Both the position numbers and the translations under genes were made by a program. The notes under the pieces were generated by a model. That model searched no databases, was not told the DNA's origin, and saw only the letters and a program-made list of their open reading frames with translations. Below, piece by piece: positions 23,885 through 35,257 of a stretch of DNA of 64,000 bases. The stretch's first letter is position 1. Every line of letters starts with the position of its first letter. The DNA comes from Certhia americana (taxonomy: Eukaryota; Chordata; Aves; Passeriformes; Certhiidae): NCBI GenBank assembly GCA_018697195.1, contig CM031870.1, positions 8,873,380 to 8,937,379 on the forward strand, written 5' to 3'.

Positions 23885-26780
23885 GAAACCTGCAACTGGA
23901 GGCCATGACACTCAGTAAAGATCCCCAGAATCAGAATTCTGTTATTAGTATCTTCAAACCAATGCCAACTGCAGAGGAGAACAAAGGATCTGCATTAAGG
24001 GGGTTTCATTTCTTATTTTAATTGAATCACTTGGGATAGTTTAGCAATATTTTTATATGCCTAACTAAAACAAAATTACAATTTATAAACCCTGAAAAGT
24101 TCACAGCAAATCATTCACCCACAAACTAGCTGCCAAGAACATCACTTTCCACTATTCACAGGTCAGCACAGACTTATCCCTGTACTTCACAGGGGCAGAC
24201 TTCTCTGAAGTGCCAGCAGCACTGATATTTATATACACTGATTTACATTTCTAAATCATTCCTGCCTTCCAAACAGAAGACAAAATATATTCTAAAGACA
24301 GTCATGCTGTTGGGTTGAAGTAATACAAGCTAAATGCCCAGTCATGAGTCTACAAAACAGGAAAATAACCTCATAAAGCCTTCCTACTCACAGGAAAGAA
24401 AGCACTGACACATTCAGCCACATTCCCAAGCCTGGTTCCACCTGGCACAGCTTTCAGGAAAATGATGTTTCAGTATGGCAGCCATCAATTTAGAACCTTC
24501 TATTTGTTCCCTCTACAGTAATATTTCTCTGGAATACATTATATTGCACAAATAAAGTATAGTCACAAGTGTGTAGAAATAGATTTACTACATTTCTTTA
24601 TTGACTTTCCAAAGTCCTCAGGAAAACCCTGGGAACCTGCCTCTCAGATATCTTACACAAAAGCTCTAAAGAAAATGCTTTCTCTAGAAGAAGCTTGTAA
24701 TTGTTTTCATATTTCCTTTCCAAGCAGAGGAGTTTTTCGGTCCTTAACAAAACAATAGCTGATGTCAAATGATAAGCATTTTAATGAGAGAAACGACAGA
24801 CACGTATTATTTTTCTACTCAGTCACCAACTCTAAAACGTTCTCTTATTTGCAGTCTGTGTAAAGCATCCTACTTTCAATGGGATTCTGTAGCTGTAAGT
24901 AAACTCTGCCTCAACACTTCAGGTCAGTGCCCCAGGATCAATGTGCCACAAGCTGGCTAAGTCCCTGCACTCTGTTTCAATTTGTCCCAGGTTTCTGAAT
25001 TTTTCCTTACTGATGTCAGAAAGTTTGGGACTAAGTTTTTCGAATAATTGCTCTTTAGATAAACTTACATGGAGCAAATACCTTCTGAAATATTTCAAAT
25101 GAAGGGATGAGCCTTCAGCAGTGACAAGCTCTATTTCACACCTTCTTTTTGATTTTAGCACTCTAAGGAGCTGCAAACACTCTTCAAAACACACCCAGAT
25201 GTACATCGAATCTTCAACAATTATACACATGACTCAATACTCAAGTCTTTCAAGTGCTTCCCAGAATCTTTGACTTCTGAATTTCAAGATGATTCCAGTA
25301 AATGAAGAAAAAAAAAAAAAAAAAACCAAAACCACCAAAAACCAACCAAACTTCTCATTCTATCTAGGTATATAATACCCTGAAAGCTAAATAAATAATT
25401 GAAAACAGCCATGTGCATGTTTTATTATTTGCAATCAGCAATTACTTTATTTGGCAAAATATTAAATGAAGTATTTTCTAAATGAAATAGTCTACAAGAG
25501 TTTTATATTACTTGACTAAAGAACATGGTATCTTACATACACCTTAAACATTTCCAAGGATTTGGACCATTTATACCCCAGATAAAATTGATAAATGCTT
25601 AAAAACCTCCCATACACCCCCAGATGTTACATGGGCCTGTTGGTGAGCAGGGGTGTCCATGGAACAGAAGCTCTGGCAGCTCAAGCTGCTTTAATTCTGC
25701 TGCTAAATTGTTTGATGAAAGAAAAACACTCTGCTGTGTTTTCATACAGCTTCCTGCCTAGAAAGAGGGTCCAGATTGGTCTGTGGCAGGGTTTGTCTTA
25801 AGACATATTTCAGAGATTGAAAAATTTTTTCATAACAACTCCTAACTTTAAAAACAAGAACATCCAAAGCTTTTCCTAATCTGATTTCTAATAGGAATTG
25901 TGTATCAGAGATACATTTATTATCAAAGAATCTGAGCACATATCCCCTAGTTCCTTCTATGCGTAGCCAAATCATAAATTAGGGTGCCTAAACATACATG
26001 CTATTAACTATTAGACCACTGAAATCCAAAGTCACGGGGTTGACTGCAAAATAACTTAATTAAATTAATGTATTTATGCATTAATGCAAAACATTATCTG
26101 AAGAGTCATGAACTCTACTACCCCAGAAGTTCAACCCATCCACCTAAAAAAAGCAGACAGAAGGTATTAGAAATAAGTCTGTGAATAGTGATATAATACA
26201 GGCTGATTTCCAGTGTATCACTTCATATATAGTCTCTCATGTCAAATAAAGTAACTTTCCAACATTGGTTTCAGTGAAGGCACTCATGGACTATCTCCCA
26301 TATCACAAAATAAAATAAGCTGTAAGAAAAAAAACAAAATAAATATATTTCTCCCGAGATCTCCAGTCCTTTCCAAAACAGCTAAAATCAGCCAACATAG
26401 TCAAAGATATGGGGTGAAAAGGATAAGAAAAGCAGGTGTAGAGAAAGACCTCTGATAAACCAGGGCTAAAATACTTATTTCAAAGTTTAGGTATTTCTAA
26501 TCTGTCACACAGATGTGAGAACAAATTTTCTTGTAAAAATACACTGGACAGCTCTTCAAAACAGAGTCAGGGTGAGAGCTCTTTATGTGTGCCCTGATGG
26601 CCTTTCTTGTTTCCTTCCTATTTTGACTGTTTCAGTTCCTGAAGAATTAGTATCTGCAGGGTTTCATTTTTGCCCAGCAAAGGCACCAGTACTGTCACGT
26701 TCCAAGAATGCTTAGCCTTATTGCAACAAATCTTGTGAACAAACCTGATCTTGAGTACTTCGAGTACTCTAATTGTAACC
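23885..26780. other. Unannotated AT-rich stretch
   Basis: No gene is recognised. The 103-residue minus-strand frame at 24919-25230 has balanced amino-acid content but no family that I know and no visible splice context. A run of 18 A at 25308-25325 is followed by an A/C-rich stretch. No element adjoins that run that would make it a retroposon tail. Confidence 0.5.
25308..25325. repeat. Poly(A) run of 18
   Basis: An uninterrupted run of 18 A followed by CCAAAACCACC-type A/C-rich sequence. A processed pseudogene tail was considered, but no gene-like sequence precedes it. Confidence 0.85.
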
Positions 26781-26784
26781 TGAT

Positions 26785-27355
26785 TGTCAGGAAAATTAAT
26801 CCACAAGCATGAGAGATTTATGTCCAAAAAGGACAGAGAAGTCCTTTTAGTTTATTCAAATAAAGGGAGGCCGTGGGGCATTCCCCTGGGGTATCTCAAA
26901 TTTTTGGAGGATGCAGCCTCCCTTTTATCCCAATTTCCCAGCAGCATTTCCCTCTCTCTTTCCCCGTTGGCTGAGGTACTTGAAAGGTACAGACTTCCTG
27001 GAATAACTGATACCTAAGATTTCCCTCGAATGTATAACCCTCCCTTTTAAGTTTTAATTCTTTGGGAATTTATGGTTTCTCCCCATTGTTTCTTTCATCT
27101 TTCAATATCCAATTTAATTTACCAGCAAACCTATAGTTTGTTTGTAAAGGCAAATATTTTTTTTTCCATTCATCTATCAGTGGAATTCTTCCCATTCTTT
27201 CCTTTTATCTCAGTGCTAGTTTTATCGACCAGCAGACCCACAGCTTGTTTGTAAAGACAAATCTGTCATTCCTCTCAAGATCACTTAAAATTCTCCTTTC
27301 CTAAGAATAACTCAGCGCAAATGTTTAATCATCAGACTTCATACTTGCTAGTCCA
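26785..27355 (-). mobile_element. Solo LTR, family E (about 571 bp) with duplicated U3 block
   Basis: The minus strand carries an AATAAA at 26856-26851, roughly 70 bases before the inferred 3' end. Proposed limits are TGTCAGG at 26785 and GTCCA at 27355, with tgat at 26781-26784 and 27356-27359 as a 4-bp target-site duplication. The U3-like half contains two related 35-base words, 27121-27155 and 27228-27262, spaced 107 bases apart. This looks like an enhancer-type duplication. The 4-bp repeat is weak evidence on its own, so the outer limits may shift. No internal retroviral genes are seen. Confidence 0.55.
27121..27262. repeat. 107-bp imperfect duplication in the U3 of family E LTR
   Basis: ACCAGCAAACCTATAG at 27121 and ACCAGCAGACCCACAG at 27228 each lead into the same TTGTTTGTAAAGRCAAAT string. 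The two 35-base words agree at all but a few positions. Tandem duplication of U3 segments is common in retroviral LTRs and often doubles enhancer sites. Confidence 0.8.
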
Positions 27356-27359
27356 TGAT

Positions 27360-29329
27360 TTACTTTTTTACCTGTTTTTCCTCATAGAACTGAAAAACAA
27401 AAACAAAACAAGTTCCTCCAAGAAAGGGTAAGCGAAAAATACAAGGAAAAAACCCCACCAAACCCTAGCAACCCCAAAACATTTAAAACCCCTAAAGCAG
27501 CTATAATTTACACTATAAAGTAATAGAATAAATAGCAAGTAATGAGCCTAAAATATCTCTAAATGATAGGATCATTTTTTTTTCAACATAATGTTAGATG
27601 TTGAATTTCAATCCTGGACCAAATAATTGAATGAAGAAGTTTTGTTACTACTTTAGGTTTAGTTAGGTCTGAACTGAAGACACTAGACTTGAAAGTATCT
27701 TGTTCTGACTCAGTTGTTTATTGTACCTTATTTATGGTACAGTCTCACACCATGTGAGCTCTGCTTTACACAGCACAATAAATGACTACTTCTACTTAGT
27801 TTCAAGGACTTTTAAACAATAAGCAAAACCAATGAAAACCTGGCACCTAAATTATTTTTATTTATAACCCAAGTAAAGTTCACTCAATGTCCGCAATGCG
27901 ACTTTTACTACCCAATCAGAAAACCTCACCTAAACCTGAAAAGAAGGAGGAAGAAAAAAGTGAAGAAGAAGGACTCAGACAACGCCTAAATCCCTCCATA
28001 TTGTCTCTTATATGATTCTACATCCTAAACCCCCAAACCTTAAACATTTCACCCTGTGACATTACACACTTCTATGCAACCCCACACACCCTCAGTGCTA
28101 TCAATCAGTTTTGGAAGCTGTTCCCATGGCCTCAGATCAAAGGCAGTATCCATCTGAGGATCACTACCTGTCAAAGCAGAAAGCCTGATGCTTTCAGCAT
28201 TCAGGGCTCCAACAAATTTCTACCCTCCAATGAGAATTTCTCCCTTCTACATAATTCATAATTTCATATGAATGATGACCAACACTGCTTTATCTGATCT
28301 TACCCATAGCATATTTTTTAAAGAAGCATTGCTTTTTTACTACTGCTGGTTTATTCCAAGTATTGGTGCCGTAAACACAGTGAAGAACTATTAACAAATA
28401 ATTAAAAGTCAAACAAAATCATTGTAGAATATTAAATTCTATACCTAACTGTTTACCTCTTTCAGGGAGTGTCCCTTTCCATGGAAAAGTGAATTACACT
28501 AGGAAGAATTTGTGTATTTCTGCAGAAAATTGCATTACTTAAGGGTGAAGACACACAGGGATATTCATATCTTTGAACAATTTCTAACAGCTGCTGACAC
28601 TTTTTCCCCACTATGTGATTCAATATCACTGCATAAAACTAAAAAACTTCATTTAAAAAGGAAAGCATTGGGGAATCCACGACACGGATATCAACAGCAA
28701 AATACCATCCCAAAGGTCAACAACCTGGCACACAAGGACACCTTAGTTAGTTTAGGGCATATTTTCTTTTTTTTTCCCGGCCACATTTAGAGGAATTTTT
28801 CACCTTTTCTACTCCCTTTTCAAACTGTCTTCTAAGGATAAGGTGAGATTAGCACACTACATTTTGTACAAATGAGAAATAATAATTCAATCCCTAATAA
28901 ACTATTAATTTACTTCTGTTTTTTAATGGGCAGGACATCAGTGATGTGAATATCTTCTCTTTTTTCAGTAATAACTATATTACCACAACAAAAGAAGTTA
29001 AAATGAAAGTACGGCCCCAAAACCTTGAACAACTAACCAACAGACTGAGTGCAGACTAAATTCAGCTCACTGGATTTCCAAGAACAATTTAAAAAAATCT
29101 AACATCTTCCTCTTCAATTGCCGTATGAAATAAAGCTGTGTGAATCACAACCGTGTTTGACTTCCGGTAATGTGATTCCCAAAGCGCTGGCACAGAAATA
29201 CTTTGCTGGTCACTAATGTGTTCAGTATTGTCCTTGCTGCAAAGAGCTGGTGGAGAGGATGCTCTCCACTTACTGAACCCAATTGCTTAAGCAGCAGGAA
29301 AGCAATGAATTGTGGCAGGCAAAGGCCGA
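27360..29329. other. Unannotated AT-rich stretch upstream of the CpG island
   Basis: I see no gene. The sequence is AT-rich with short A-runs. An ETS-like CTTCCGG lies at 29161-29167, and a GTAAGT donor-like word on the minus strand at 29273-29268. Both are just outside the CpG island and neither is proven functional. Confidence 0.5.
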
Positions 29330-29600
29330 ATCCCCCGCCCTGCTGAGAGGGTGCTCCGCAGAAGGGACAGCTCTACAGCCCGCATCGCACACGTGCCGAG
29401 GTTACTAAATGAACGTTAGCGAGAGAAGACGCGGAAGGGACATCTGTATAACGTTCCCAGGAGTTCATGCTCTCCCTGGAAGGGAGACAAAAGCCAACGA
29501 ACAGAGGAGGGTCCGACGTTTTAAATCCGAAGCGGCGCGCGGGAACAACGGCGGAGCAACACAACTCAGAGCCAGTGATCTACAGGCCCCTGCCCTCACG

Positions 29601-29762
29601 GAGAGCCGGGGCGGGACCCGTGTGTGGCACAGAGGCCGGCTGTGAACCGGGACTGCAGAGAGCCGGGGCGGGACCCGTGTGTGGCNNNNNNNNNNCGGGA
29701 CCGCAGAGAGCCGGGGCGGTCCCTGTGTCTGGCAGAGAGGCCAGCGCTGAGCCGGGACTGCA
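29601..29762. repeat. 57-bp GC-rich minisatellite, broken by a gap
   Basis: Unit 1 is 29601-29657. Unit 2 begins at 29658 and runs 28 bases before the Ns. The last 10 bases of a unit follow the gap (29696-29705), and a further complete unit is 29706-29762. Units share GAGAGCCGGGGCGG and end CCGGGACTGCA-like. The period of 57 is 19 codons, so frames pass through unbroken on both strands. If the gap hides only the rest of unit 2, 19 bases are missing; otherwise 19 plus a multiple of 57. Confidence 0.9.
29686..29695. other. Assembly gap (10 N) inside the minisatellite
   Basis: Ten unknown bases fall inside a 57-bp repeat unit, so the array was probably collapsed or left unresolved. The true length is unknown. 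Confidence 0.98.
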
Positions 29763-30084
29763 GACCCCGCGCCCAGGCGGCATCGGAGCGGCCGCAGGCT
29801 GGGTGCCGTGGAGCACACATGGCAGGGCACTGCCAGCACCGAGAGAAGAGCTGGGAGCTGAGGGATCGCTCCCAACGACGGCCGCGGCACCAGCGGCAGG
29901 GCGCGGCGGGACCGCGCGGCTGACAGACAGCACGCAGAATAAAACAAAGGAATCCAGCAGGGAACAGAGAACACGAAACCCTCCAGAACAGGGGATTGAA
30001 CATGGGATGACATAACTGAGGAAAATAACAAAAACCGCAGGGGACTGTGAGAGGTTTTTCCTTATGTGGGTGAGCCGTCCCAGT

Positions 30085-30103
30085 GACGCTGCACGTCAGC
30101 GTC
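30085..30103. promoter_or_regulatory. CpG-bearing 7-bp inverted repeat with two CRE half-sites
   Basis: GACGCTG (30085-30091) and CAGCGTC (30097-30103) are perfect inverted repeats around CACGT. Overlapping them is TGACG n5 CGTCA at 30084-30098, that is, two CREB/ATF half-sites in inverted orientation. It lies about 120 bases beyond the CpG island. Binding is speculative. Confidence 0.35.
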
Positions 30104-30127
30104 CCCTATCACTTCAAGGGATGCAAC

Positions 30128-30150
30128 GAATGAATGAATCAATGAATGAA
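30128..30150. repeat. (GAAT)n microsatellite
   Basis: About five and a half copies of a GAAT unit, with one C interruption. Confidence 0.85.
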
Positions 30151-30180
30151 AAGCTACTGAAGCTGAAAATGTAAATGACA

Positions 30181-30241
30181 TTAAATAAATTTATTTAAAT
30201 AAATTTAAATTTAAAATAATGTATTTAAATAAATTAAAATG
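30181..30241. repeat. AT-only low-complexity tract
   Basis: Sixty bases with almost no G or C, built from TTTAAATAAA-like words. Local inverted repeats are a by-product of this composition. Confidence 0.8.
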
Positions 30242-33200
30242 CTATTAATCCATTTAGAGAAATGAATTCTGAAATCTCTATGATGCAAGTTGCAAGAGAA
30301 TACAGTAAACCAGACAGAATCATGCAGAACTGCTAATATTTCAAAATTCCTTGTCCCAAGAAATTCAAGGTAAACAAGTTTTCTCTTTTGTGTTTACAAT
30401 GGATGACAGTATCTGCAAAATTTGTGAAGACTAAGATCTCAAACAGGAGCTCAAACCAGATTTTGAAAATAGTTGCAGAATCTCTACTAATACTGCAACA
30501 AATAGCCTGCACCTGGAAAAGGAAGCTATAGAGCTGGTGGCAACAGCAGCTCCACGCAGGACTTGCCTGAAAGATCTGAAAACCCTTTATAGAGTTCTTC
30601 TGCTTGAAATTATGTTGTCTGCTATTCTCAAATATTTATTCTTTGTTGTCTCCCATGAACTGATTCCTACTCAATTTCCTTCAGCACTTTTATGCCATTC
30701 TCCTAGCTCCAGTCATTATACTCAGCTCTCCCTGGATATTGCTCTTTTCCATTTCTACTACCTCCTCTGAACTAGTTTTTCAGCTATTTCACTTTCTTGC
30801 TCTGCCCACCCCACCCACCATCTGCTCCATTCAAGTCCCCTTTCAGCTTCTCTTTCCATTTGTCAGCTGTTGTCTCTTCATTCCCTTGGCTGTTTCCATC
30901 CTTCTTTCAACTCCCACAAGCTTTCTGAATTTCCCCAGACCCGCTCTATTATCCTGTTTTATTCACTGCTTTCCTCTATGTTACACCTCCTTCTTCCTGC
31001 AACATTTCATTCTATAACATCATTCCCTTTGGATTCTGCACACTCAATATTGTACTTATACAACTATTTCTCCTTTCTGATTCCAGTCTTCTTTTTATCT
31101 CTTTCTACTGCTTAGTACTTTTCCCTTTTTACTATTTATTACATTTATTTCTTTGAGATGTGATCTAGAGACACAAGCAGAGAAGAAATCATACAAGATG
31201 ACAAAAAAATCAAACTGTGACTTCAAAGTGACTTCAAAGATGATACTGTAAAAAGATGAAAAAAACCTCTATAATCTGACAAAGAAAGGGAGGGTTTCTG
31301 TATTTTTCATAGCATCAGAAAGAGAGGTTTGGAACAGATGGCAGAAGACTATTATGCATACTTGCCATTAAAGACAGAAGGATATTGATGTTATATATTT
31401 ATCAAACATATTCTTAACAAGCAACAAAGGAGTTTCTATAACCTCTGTAGTTAGCCTGCTGTAGTGCTTTCATGCTCTTTACTCTTTCCAAAAAATAAAC
31501 AACCTAAGGTATTTGCCTCATCCATAATGACCATGCTTCCCAAACACTATACACAGTCCCACAGCTGATTTAACAAAATTTTGTGCATGTAATTATTCAA
31601 AATGATCTCATGAAGTTTTTGGAAAGATGTTTTTAAACCACTGAATAGAAATTCCCTCAGATGACATTACATCCACTGATAAATGCTATGCCATAATCCA
31701 GAATTATCTGCCCCATCATAAATGTTTATTGGCTGCTACTATTGTAACTGAGTGATAAATTGTCACTGCTCCATTTTCCAGCATGACTCCTTACAGGGTG
31801 AGTTTTGTTCCTTACAGCTTTGGTTTAAAAGTCCAGGGGCTGCAGAGAGCTGTAAAGCTGGACAATGTTCATCCTTCACAGGAGACATGGGTAGGAAGCT
31901 CCCTGCCCAGCAGCTGCTTTAGGCACACTCAGGGTTTGGTATTTTGGCTTTGTTGGCAGCAGCTGCTCTCCACCTCCTTGCTGGATATGGGCATGGAGCA
32001 GCTAAGGAACCCCAGTGTTCTGCCTTCTCCAACCTTCTGACTAAAGAAACTTGCTTCACTTAGTCGTGGTCACAAGTCATGATTTCCATTTTGCTCTCCT
32101 CTGAAATTTGTCAGCATGTTTGACATCACCATGTCAGACACCATCAGTGTGATGTCCAAATCTTAGCAATGTTTCTGTCTCATTAGCACCAAACAGCACA
32201 GATTAATTACCTCCTGTTTCTTACACACAAAACCCTTGCTAGCACATCCTGATGTGACATGTGGATTTGTCTCCTGACAAACTGGCACAGTCAGCCCCCA
32301 AAGAAAAAAGTCTATTGACAGAACCAGCACAGAAGGAAGGACAACAGGAGAAGTTACATCAGCAACACAGAATCTCAAGAAAAGTATATAACTCTGAAAA
32401 CTGTAATTAAATACTAGCTTCTGTTTAGAAAAACCCGATATTTTTGATTTTTCAAATGGTAATGACTGTCACAGAATCCATCATTAGAATTATTTCTGAC
32501 CAAATGTGCATTCATCAAAATGTGAGCAAAACTGCAAATTAAAAAATATCACCTTTATCTGTAATTTGCTGGAAGATTTGGTATGGTAATTACTTCATCT
32601 TACTAATAGATGAACTATTACATGAAATATATTGGTCTGATTTTAATAATTATATTGAACAAGTCATAATCTGGAATAACTTTTTAAATCTGGCAACAAA
32701 AACTTACTCTGCCTTTTCAGAACTCCCTCTTCAAAGGCCATCTATACTCATTTCTAATTTGAGAATATAACACATTTCAAGTCCTTTGACTTTCTAAAAC
32801 AGCAACTCTACAGAAAAATAATAAATTCAAAGATCATGGATACTTGTAGTGCTTCTAATATTCAGCTGTGGAATGGCAAATTTTTGTTGCCAGAAAAAGA
32901 AAATTCAATGAATAGATATATTCTTGCATATAATAAGGAAGTAGAAGTCAAAGATTTAATTCATCAGATGAAATAAAAATAGCTATGTTGAGCCCTAAAA
33001 AAGAAGTGCTAAAAAAATTTGATGAGTCTTGACACACAAACTTAATTACACTCAGATTTTTTAATTTTTTTTAATAGCTAAATGTGGATACATGAGTCTA
33101 TTTTTAAAGATCAATTCATTTTCAGAATCAGAAAGATCCTGATATCCTCCTGACAGCCCCAGAGCTCTCTGCTGCTCCCAAAATCACACTTCTCTGTCCT

Positions 33201-34383
33201 CTCTCTCAATTTACATAAAGAACCCAACTGAAGATCATGTAAGTTTTCCATGTTTACTTTAGCATCTATCCCAAATGGATACAATTTCCTTTGATCCACA
33301 TCAGGGACAACATGGATGTGTTCCTTTAATGCTTTTCTTTTTCAATGTAAGGTTGATATCAGGTATTTCCTGAATAGTGATATCTAAAAATGAAAATAAA
33401 TATGTAGAAATAAAAGGTGTGAACTTATATAAGCAATGTGCAATGATACCTTTTGGTATTCCTTTTCAAGCAAAAGTATAAATTAAGTTCTACAGGACTT
33501 AGGTTTTCACATTTGTCTTATTCTGCTCATGACATTCATTCCTGCTTCCAAAAAAAATGACAATCTATGGAATTATTCAATTAAAGTCCTGAGACTACCT
33601 TCAACCAGTAGCATTTCTCATTAAAATGACAGTTCTTTCAAGATATCCTTTCATTCTGAGCCTCCATGTCTTACATTCCTAAAGTCAACAGCAGTGGAAA
33701 ATATCAAAACAGGATGAGAAGCATGAAGGTAGCTTTTAAGACTGCAAATGTCTACAGAAATAATTTGCACACATGATCAACTTGGAAGAAGTTCCAAAGT
33801 CAATATAAAAGATTCCCTCTAGAAAAAACACACTGTATTGAAAGTGTTCCAGGAAAATCTTCTGAAGTTTACTAACAATGTCCCACACCAAGTTCCACAT
33901 CCCTGGAAAATAATCTTCTAAGTCTACCCATGAAACCCCTTTTCTGTAAAGAGGACAGGAACAGAAAAGACCAGATCTGGTGTTCCTGTTGGGTGTTCCT
34001 GCCCTGGACAGTCCCCTGTCTGGGGCAGCCAATGCCTGCTGTGAGTCACAGTGACCCCTGTAATGGCACAAGGTGCAAAGCCAGCTGGCAGGGTTGAGGG
34101 GCTCAGGAAGCTCAGAAAACAATGTAGGAACTGACCACAGCTGTCATAACAACAACAACCAAGCCATTGTACAATAATTGTGTTTTTGATGGAAATCAAG
34201 AAAACAGGTGAGATGAATTCCAGTAAACTAATTTCTGTTCTCTTCTATTGACTGTAGGGCAAGAGGGAGTTAGAACCATTAGAAAAACTTCAAAGTGTTT
34301 GTGTGGCCATTCCTCAAGATGTGCATTTCTCTTCATAAAAGCTTGGATTTCCAAGGTGGCCTGCATGAGCATATGAATTACTT

Positions 34384-34451
34384 ATTAACTAAAAAGAAAA
34401 AAAAAAAAGAAAAAGAAAAAATGAAAAAAAAAATAGAGAAAAAAAGAAAAA
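34384..34451. repeat. A-rich (AAAAG)n tract
   Basis: An interrupted purine tract of A with scattered G, about 65 bases long. The lysine-rich open frame running through it is an artefact. Confidence 0.85.
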
Positions 34452-35232
34452 TCACAATAAGATCAGTACTAATCACTGTAACAACTCAAATGCTGCCAGT
34501 GTGATTTCTCACACCGAATTTTCACTCAATATGCATTAAAAGTCACTGTCACTGCTGAGCAACAGTATAATGAATCATCATCAGGATTTATAACAATTTT
34601 ATCATTTTTAGGAAAGCAAATCAGTGGTAGTGGAGAAGTCAGTGATGACACTACAGAGTGCAGCATGTGTGCTAAGGAATGCATCCCTAAAAAAAAGAAA
34701 AAAATAGCACCTCTGCCACTTTCCATCCAAGATTCAGTACAGGCTATGTCTCAACAACAGCATTGGAAGTTTAATTACACAACTACCTCTAACTACAACT
34801 CAAGTACAACTTCATTGCTCAAAATGTCAAAAATATATTTGGAAATATCCAATTACTATGAAGGGGTTGGTTCCTTAATATTTGATCTGCTTATTTTCCT
34901 GAGAAGAGGGGAAGGGAGGGAGCAGGAGGAATACAGGAGAATTTTTAAAGCTTTATTCTTTGTCTGTAAAATCCAGGCACACCAGAAGGCAGCAGCCCTG
35001 CAGGCAGGGCAGCTCAGCCAGCTGTACCTTGGTGCATCCCTGGTGTTTCCAGAGTCCCTGGAGACACCTATGAGCTGTGTCCCACTGCAGTGCCCATCCC
35101 TAACCCCAGATCAGGAGCGCAGAGGGATGATCTCACTCCCATTGCCCTGACTGCTGAGTCATAACTGCCCAAAACAAATCGACCTCACAAGCTGAGGCAG
35201 GAAATCAAAGAGCAATCCATAGGAACAATAAA

Positions 35233-35257
35233 ATTCAGTATCACAAAGATACTGAAT
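35233..35257. repeat. Perfect 10-bp stem hairpin
   Basis: ATTCAGTATC (35233-35242) pairs perfectly with GATACTGAAT (35248-35257) around a 5-base loop. A second, imperfect inverted repeat (TCTTTGTGT...ACACAAAGA) follows directly, to about 35283. The pair could be a tiny palindromic remnant; no element is identified. Confidence 0.75.

Larger units (their letters stand above)
29330..29960. promoter_or_regulatory. CpG island, possible promoter
   Basis: This is the only sustained CpG-dense block in the window. I count roughly 50 CpG in about 600 bases, against very few per 600 bases around it. It contains GCGCGCGGG-type runs, a CACGTG-like E-box half (ACACGTGCC) near 29390, and a 57-bp tandem repeat with an assembly gap. 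Such islands commonly mark promoters of genes or long non-coding RNAs. Both strands are open for about 180 residues, which is expected from GC content, and neither translation resembles a known protein. A young CpG-rich repeat is an alternative. The transcription direction cannot be told. Confidence 0.6.

Noticed and set aside
23903..23910. CCATGACA as the end of family A LTR copy 2
   Set aside because: It looks like an LTR end, but alignment with copy 3 and the perfect gtaga duplication place the end at 23879. The 31 extra bases are flanking DNA.
24919..25230. 103-residue minus-strand open frame with protein-like composition
   Set aside because: I considered it as an exon or old retrogene, helped by the nearby 18-A run. 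The A-run is on the wrong side and strand for a retrogene tail, and no family is recognised.
29465..30031. About 180-residue open frames on both strands
   Set aside because: They result from GC-rich sequence and a 57-bp (19-codon) tandem repeat. Both strands and several frames are open, and there is no recognisable domain. The gap also makes the frame unreliable.
34665..35150. 161-residue plus-strand open frame
   Set aside because: It begins in a lysine-coding A-rich stretch and has low-information content. No family or splice context was seen.
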